A stretch of DNA of 64,000 bases from Takifugu bimaculatus (taxonomy: Eukaryota; Chordata; Actinopteri; Tetraodontiformes; Tetraodontidae), in assembly GCA_004026145.2 (NCBI GenBank), contig CP034986.1:18389933-18453932 (forward strand), in the 5' to 3' direction. The position numbers and the translations under genes were made by a program. The notes under the pieces were generated by a model. It saw only the letters and a list, made by a program, of their open reading frames with translations, was not told the origin of the DNA and made no database searches. Positions 1-8,802 of this stretch are shown one piece after another; position 1 is the stretch's first letter, and the number at the start of each line of letters is the position of its first letter.

Positions 1-274
1 ATATTTATATATTTTGTAATATATCAGCTGCAAAGGATCTTGCACAGGGTGTATGGGATGATTGCTTGTCTGTGACAGATTGCTCTGACAGCTGTTAAGG
101 TAGATTCTTGCTAGGCAAGATGCCAACCCAAACACCAGTGTGCCAGTAGCACTCGGGATACATGACACACTGACTGTATTTACTATAGGACTGTTATTTA
201 GAGTCAAGTGGGTCACTGTTTAAACCATCCTTAAATGTAACTCAAGGAATTGGCATATCTTCTGCCTGTCTCAG

Positions 275-404
275 GTTGGAGATGTGGTCTTTGTAAAAGA
301 AGACGAGACTTTTCCCTGCGACCTCATCCTTTTGTCGTCAGTCCCGAGAAGATGGGACCTGTTTTGTCACTACAGCTAGTCTGGATGGAGAAAGCAGCCA
401 TAAG
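275..404 (+). CDS. atp11a: atp11a exon 1 of window: A domain, DGES loop (frame break)
   Basis: Acceptor ctgtctcag, donor gtgtgtg. It encodes VGDVVFVKEDETFPCDLILL and later TTASLDGESSHK, the actuator-domain loop that drives dephosphorylation. The exon is 130 nt, where the human exon has 43 codons (129 nt). One base is extra within 341-344, most simply CCC for CC. As written, the frame hits TAG at 375-377. Confidence 0.93.
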
Positions 405-3400
405 GTGTGTGTTTTGTTGTTGTGCATTTGTATATATGTATGTGCTTTAAACTTCCACTCCTACCCACTCAATAATAGCTCCAGATCATTGAATTCACAC
501 ACAGTGAAACAAAGAAAAACACATTCTTACACAGTCTTCACTTAAAGATTGCGTCAGTGGTTTTTGCTTTTAAAATGTTACAAAAAAGTTGAAAAAACAA
601 ACAAAACCAGTATACTGTAAATGCAGTGGACATTCATGTAAATGATATTAACCTAATCATAATACGTCATTAATGTATCATTAAATGTTTGTTAATGTGT
701 AATGAAATTAGATTAGATTAGATTAGATTCAACTTTATTGTTATTGCACATGTACAGGTACAGAGCAACAAAATGCAGTTTAGCATCTAACCAGAAGTGC
801 AAAAGAAGCAGCAAGTGAGGATAATAACTTAATAAATACAGTATGTGCGGTTATTTTTACAGTCGTTTACCAGGTTGTGCTATAAACATATTTTACAGAT
901 GGTGTTTACATTAAATGCCTTAGACTATGAATCTGACTAATGAATCTTTTTGCGCGATTTTTCTTAATGGCTAAGTTGAATTGGAAAAAAAACATGACCA
1001 CATCTAGTATGTCGTAATTTGGGCATTCCAATAATTCATCCATCCAACGTCTACTCTACACAGGCTGTGATTGCTTGTTTTTATAAATCTATATTTTTAT
1101 ATAAAGTATATATAAAAGCACTTCTTTGGCTGACAGTATCAAAACAAACTACTGCACAAGGAAAGGGACAGCTGTTTCCAAATGGTTCATCTCTTTCCTT
1201 TCCTGTTCTCCTGCTTTGCCTCTTAGACTTACTATGCAGTTCAGGATACCAACGCATGCCAAACTGAGAAAGAGGTTGACTCGATCCATGCTACAATTGA
1301 ATGCGAACAACCACAGCCTGACCTGTACAAGTGAGTGTAAAATGCATTTACCGTTAGTGTGCATACACACACTTCGGTTCTTACTCATCTCTGTCTGACA
1401 CAGATTTGTGGGCCGCATCAACATCTACATGGACAGTGAGCCTGTGGCTAGGTAAGGAACTCTTCTATATATTAACATCTCATTAAACACTTGCGGTAAT
1501 TTGTGTTTATGTGTGTGCGTGTGCTGGTTTACAGACCTTTAGGAGCAGAGAACCTGCTGTTACGAGGAGCCACACTCAAGAACACAGAGTATATCTATGG
1601 TAATAGTTAAAACCTTCCATCTTCCATCAGTATTGCTGTCTAAAAGGTTAAACATATGTCTTGAATGTACATCCACTGATAAATAAGGGATATAAATTTA
1701 GCTCTTCGGAGATAATTACTCATTATTGAACATCTGCTTGGTTCTTTTGTTGTCAAACTGTTGATGTGTGTTGTCTTTGATTTAGCTGTTGCTATCTACA
1801 CTGGTATGGAAACCAAGATGGCGCTCAACTACCAGTCTAAATCTCAAAAGCGCTCTGCTGTAGAGAAGTAAGCTTCATAAAATGATTTATTAGATATTCA
1901 TAAATCTTTTTAACCCATTTTCTCATAGCATCAGTTAATGCCCTGTTTCCAGTCTGAAAGAATCTGTGAGATATCTCTTCTTTTTGGTGCTTATGTACTC
2001 AGCAGATGTGGATTCCTCACAGATGTTCTAAATATAAGTGTCTAAAATGAAAGACATTGAATCAGGTCAAAGTTGTTAGTGTTTTATGTTGATGTTAGGA
2101 TCATGATAATATCACTGATGTGACAACAAACCAAGAAAATGACAATTCTTTGAATAAGTAGATCTATCACACACATTTACATGAATACCTGTAGAAACTA
2201 TAGCAGTTTATATTTTTACAGGTTATCCCCCCTACTCTCTATTTCTGTTGTAGCATCAAAAATTATTACATTTCTCATACTGGAGCATTTTATTCCATAG
2301 ACTTATCCTTACTTAGACTTATCCTGTCTCTGATTGAAGGTCAATGAATGCATACCTGGTGGTCTACCTGTGCATTCTCATCGGCAAGGCTGTCGTCAAC
2401 ACTGCACTGAAATACTTATGGCAGGCTGACCCCAATAGAGATGAGCCCTGGTACAACCAGAGGACAGAAACAGAGAGGCAGAGACATATTGTGAGTCTGA
2501 CAGTCACTCAACTTGATTTTTAATTATATGTAATCTCTGAAATGTCTCTGATCACTCACTCTTTTGTTGTCCTCAGGTGATCCGGGCATTCACAGATTTC
2601 TTAGCTTTCATGGTACTTTTTAACTACATCATTCCTGTGTCAATGTATGTCACTGTGGAAATGCAGAAGTTTCTTGGCTCCTATTTCATCATGTGGGATG
2701 ATGAGATGTTTGATGAGGACCTGGGAGAGAGAGCTGTGGTCAATACGTCAGACCTTAATGAGGAGCTGGGACAGGTCATATACATTGTCCCTGTTTTACA
2801 CACATATTGATTCACAAACAATATATTTATTTTTGAGAAGCTATTTTTTCAGAAGTGGTGAGATGAAATATAAAGGAAGGTAACACTCTGCTCCATTTTT
2901 CAGGTGGAGTATATATTTACAGACAAAACCGGGACTCTGACAGAAAACAACATGGAGTTTATAGAGTGCTGCGTGGACGGACATGTTTACGTGCCACATG
3001 TGATCTGCAATGGCCAGGTAACAACCTGAGGGGTTAACGTCTTTATCTAATATGTCACATACCCTTCAAGTTATTCTGTCTTCCTCACTTTGGCGTGCAT
3101 GAATAAATGCTTATTACAAATAATGTTGTGTGCTCACACCTGAGGCTAATCTGTGTTTTTAAAGGTGCTGTCTTGTGCTGCCGGGATGGATATGATCGAC
3201 ACATCACCTGGTCCTGAGGCCAGGGTAAGCACTCATTCATTCATTTATTCATTCATTCAATAATTCCTTCGTTCAAATAACATTTTAATGTCTAAACTTG
3301 ACTTTACATGCTTCAAGAATTGTAATGTTAAATTGCCATGGAGGACCTAATTTTTGTCCAGAGTAATTTTTTTAACCCAATATTGGGTCCTTTGCTCAAC

Positions 3401-6400
3401 ACTGGATAACACTGTATTGGTCATCCACCTCAGGTGCATGAGGATCTGTTTTTCCGTGCACTGTGTTTGTGCCACACAGTGCAGGTAAAGGAGGAGGAGA
3501 ACGGTGGATGGAATCAAGCATGGCATCCACCAGGGCAAATCCACTTCCTTTTATATCTCCTCGTCCCCAGACGAAGTGGCACTGGTGGAGGGAATGAAGA
3601 GGTGGGTCCGTCTTGTTTACTACAGTTTACTGTCTCAGATGAGTATAAAACAATACTATTTTGATTTTGTTTATGTTTTATATATTTTTGTATCAATTTA
3701 TGTCTTTAAGAAAGCATAAAAATATATTTTATTAATAATTAGCGCCAATGCGGTATTATAGCGTGAATATCTTTTTAATTCAAGATGTTATCCTGCCGAT
3801 AAAAATACAATTAATAAAATGTTTATATATATAATTTTGTATCATTTTTATTGATAGAAATCAAGTAATTAAGCAATTCTAACAGTAACTAGGTACATTG
3901 ACTTTTATTCACATGTAAGTTAATTTATTTATTATGTTTATTAATCAATTTGTTATTTGTGCTATTTCCATCTGCAGGCTCGGCTTCACTTATCTCAGAC
4001 TGAAAGATAATCACATGGAAATCTTAAATAGGGAAGATGAGGTTGAGAGGTCAGCGTCATTCATGTCTTTAACCCTGCTCAATTTACTTTAATTCTGGCT
4101 ATTTTGGTTGCATTTTTTAATCTTTCTCTCTCTTTTACCACGTGTGTATATGTTAAACTGTCCATTAGGTTTGAACTACTTGAAGTGTTAACATTTGATT
4201 CTGTCAGACGGAGGATGAGCGTCATCGTCAGATCCAGCACTGGTATATAACACAAACCATCAACATATCCTTAGGTGTGTGGTTTCTCTGAACATTTTTC
4301 TGTGCGTTTCTAACATCCATTGTCATGTGTGTGTGTGTGTGTGTGTGCTGTAAACAGGTGAGCTCTACCTCTTCTGCAAAGGTGCAGATTCCTCCATCTT
4401 TCCTCGAGTAATATCAGGCAAAGTGGAGCAAGTCAGAGCTCGAGTCGAGCACAACGCAGTGGTGAGGGCACCCAGAAATACACTGACATTCCCAAAACAA
4501 CTACTACTGTCTAAAGTTACTGTTTCTATGGTTACAATATGATGTCGATCAGTGGAGCATGACCCACTTCCATTGCTTATTTGTTCTGTTTTGTTCCATA
4601 CAAGGTCCCAGTATGGCAAGAATAAAATCAGCCTGACACTTTGCCCCGATTAGCAATCTGACTATACAATATATCATTGCATATTTTATTGTCACATTAC
4701 TCCTGTAGCATTCGTAATGTTTTAATAAAACTTTTTAGACAATATATTTTTTTTAAACCTACAGTCATTTGGTAGGTGCTGTTAAAGTCCATATGAACAA
4801 CTGCAGTGGTCGGCCGCTCCAGTGAGTGTCCCATGGCCTACATGTGTCTGGACTTTCTTAAAAGACAAGATTGTGGCAGAATTATTTATTTCAGAAAAAA
4901 CCCAGATTAATTGACACTTATTTATAGTTATAGTAATTTGAGAATATATTGATATTTTAATACTTGAACACCAATTTTTCCTCACAAAGTACATAGATGT
5001 ATTCAGTATATATATTTTTTCATTTTAAAAATTTCCTTTAGTCTGTAATTTCTTGTCATATTAGTCACCCTATGTTTGATTAATGCTTCTCCTTTAGGAA
5101 GGTTTGAGGACTCTTTGTGTTGCCTATCGGCCTCTGAGTGCTGAAAAGTACCAGGAAGTTTGCCACTTGCTCAGCACTGCCAAGCTTGCGCTGCAGGACA
5201 GAGACAAACGACTTGCAGAGGCCTATGACCTCATTGAGAAAGATCTAATCCTGCTGGGGGCCACTGCAGTGGAGGACAGGTAGCTTGGAGCCTTCTTTTA
5301 AAATTTACTGGAATGATTAGATGTGAGATAATTGTGAAAGTGTGAGATAATTGCAGTAGCGCAAACATCAGAGAAGGAATATGCAAATGTTCTCTAACTG
5401 GTTTTACTACAAATAAAAGCTATGATGTAGGGCTCTTTTAGCCTCTGTACAAGCTTAAATCCCCATTAAGGATATGACTATATTGCAATGTCGGGAATTG
5501 TCCAGGAATAAAATCTATTAAAAAGACAAGGAGAAGGGGGTTCAAAGTATATTTTTACACCGTGTATACAGTATAAACTATATAATATATTTTTCTCACT
5601 ACAGGCTTCAGGAAAAAGCAGCCGATACCATAGAGTCTTTGCACAAGGCAGGCATTAAGGTGTGGGTGCTGACTGGTGACAAGATGGAGACAGCTGCAGC
5701 AACCTGCTACGCCAGCAAGCTGTTTCACCGCAACACAGAGATCCTGGAGCTGACCACCAAGCGCACGGAGGAGCAGAGCCTTCATGATGTCCTATTTGAC
5801 CTGAGCAGGACTGTCCTGAGGCAGCATGGAAGCATGGCCAGGGATAACTTCTCTGGGTGTGTATCAGTCAGGAAAGCACCTCTAAAGTACAAATATATAG
5901 GACTGGAAGATGTGACATACTGTACGTTTCCTTATAGGGGTTAAACAGATCTCTAGCTAATGATTACTTTTTCTGTGTCCAGTTTGTCAGGCGACTGTAC
6001 AGACTATGGTCTTATTATTGATGGAGCCACCCTCTCAGCAGTGATGAGGCCTTCGCCAGAGGACTCAAACTCAGGAAACTACAAAGAGATTTTCCTTGAA
6101 ATCTGTCGGAATTGCAGTGCCTGTGCTATGCTGTCGAATGGCACCACTTCAGAAAGCTCAGGTACAATAGGAACAGTTTCGATAGACGCACTGAAATTGA
6201 TTTCAGTGACATTTTGTCTTTGGTTTCCTAGATTGTGAAGCTGATCAAAGCCTCCAAGGAGCACCCTATCACTCTGGCTATTGGAGATGGAGCCAATGAT
6301 GTCAGCATGATCCTCGAGGCACACGTTGGCATTGGTCAGTTCACAGCTAATTAACCCTGTAACTAGTAACTGGTTACACGTGAGAGGCTACACTGTGCTG

Positions 6401-8771
6401 GTTAGCCTTTCTGACAATGTTGTGAAAGTGGAAAGTTTAGTCAAATACTTTCAGAGAACAACTGAAGTATATTTGAAAGATGAATATGTTTTTTTACATG
6501 ACTAGAAAGTTCTCAAAAACACAGATAATATGCTTAAAAATCCCTATTTTTTTATATTTTACCATGTGATCTTGCTACCACAACTCTCAAGGCATCATGG
6601 GAAAGGAAGGTCGCCAGGCGGTGAGGAACAGTGACTATGCCATCCCAAAGTTCAAACACCTCAAGAAGATGCTGCTGGTCCACGGACACTATTACTATAT
6701 ACGCATCTCTGAACTTGTGCAGTATTTCTTCTATAAGGTAATCTATCTGCTCCCTTCAGCACAGTAGGGGATTAGGATTATGGGGAATTTACTCGTAACA
6801 TTATTTGGATTTCAATTTGTGCCTACAATTTTTTGAATTTCAATGACTAATTATGTCTGAAAATATGGGTGGGAATTTAAACAGCGCAGTGTCCAATACA
6901 CAATTTTGTTAAGATATTTTATTTTCCTTTTCTGACTGTAACCTGCATGAATTTTGTGTATATACGGTGATTAGAAATTTGAATTTGAAAGTATGACATT
7001 TTTCTGCATTAAATGCTGCATTTGCATGGTTTTTACACTCTTTTGAACTGCTGTTTTTCCTCTGGCTTGTTACATTTCCAGAATGTGTGTTTCATCTTTC
7101 CTCAATTCCTCTACCAGTTCTTCTGTGGATTTTCACAACAGGTATGCAAACACCGACAGCTACAGCCCAGTTATATGGAATAGAAAAGAAAATAACCCCG
7201 ACTGTGTTCTCCCCAGCCATTGTACGACACAGCCTACCTGACTCTGTACAATATCAGCTTTACCTCGCTGCCAATTCTCCTCTACAGTCTCATAGAACAG
7301 CACATTCACATGGACATCCTGAAGAAAGACCCATCTCTTTATAGGTCAGTATGCTATGTGTCTATCTGCACTACTTCCTCCTGCCTACATCACTTCTTTT
7401 TTCCCCACATGTTCAGAGACTCATTTTCACTAGACTGGAATTTTTTTCTGGGGGGAAAAAAGCATTGAAATTTGGGGATATTTCATGTATTCATTGTTAC
7501 TTCTTGAGTGATTCTCAGGTTTTGTACCCTAAAGTCAGAGTGCTCTAAATGGATTTGAAACTGTAAGCAGAAACACTTTCTATTGATTTCATGTCACGCA
7601 CAACAGGCCTTAGCTCTCTACCAAGCAGGTCAAGCTTCATTGGAAATATTGGATTTACATTTGGTATATATGCAGAAAGCTGCATGTCATGAAATAATCG
7701 GCCTTTTTTTTACTCCTTTTTGTTTAGTTTGCTTTGCATGATTCTCCAAGTTCGTACTGAATTACTCCTCTTTTCGAACAAAGAGAACAAATGGCTTTTA
7801 GTCATTTGTTATGTTCGCATTTTTAGATGATCCTACCTGGATTTTAAATCAGACAAAATAAAAATATCTTCCTTCATTTATTTCTGGTTTAGGTCCTCCA
7901 AAGTGAGCTACTGTGATATCGATCAGAAGAGTAAGGGTGTAATCATTCAGAAAGGCAGTTTCTCATTCATCTTGTTTTCTCTTCCCAGAGATATTGCGAA
8001 GAACTCTTTGCTGCAGTGGCCCATCTTTATTTACTGGACCATCCTGGGGGTCTATGATGCTATTGTGATGTTCTTTGGTGCTTATTTCCTGTTTGACAAC
8101 ACCACCTTCACCAGCAATGGACAGGTAATGACAGTGATTCCATATGCTGGCATCAGGTAAACACTACCAGATACATTACTTAACGCTGTTTTATTTAGAC
8201 TTTCAAATCGAAATAAAGTAGTGATCAGTGATACTTTATTTTGCACGTGTGAAAAATGTCTTTCTCAAAACATATTGCACACCAGATACCCACCTTAGGC
8301 AGCTACACGGCTGTTGTTTTTGAATTTTTTGATTGTGTGAAATGGTTACTTTAGGAGAATTAGCAGGTTTTAAAACTAAAAACTGATTTGGAATTCTCAC
8401 AGCATGGCATTTTTTTTCTGCAGCCTCCTTGTGTTTCTGTTGGGATGTCCTTTCAGTTTTAAACTCTCTCAGATAATCTTTTACTGCTTTGATTGTTTTC
8501 ACTTTTTTATGCATTTTTTTTTCTTAACTGCTGTCCGTTTTATTATGGTTTTCTTCTTTCTGGCCGCTCCTTCCACTGCTCTTACCTTTCTGTTGCGTTT
8601 TGTTTTTGCTTCTCTTTCCTCCTCTCAGCTAATGACAACCAACACACAGATGGTAAGCCCGTTCTTGACTGTCTGTCATTTCATGTTGGACACACTTTCC
8701 TGACGTCAAACCATCATCCGTCCACCATTGCTGTCCAGTTTTTACTGTTTGTGTCGTTATCCTCATCATAA

Positions 8772-8802
<31 letters not shown>

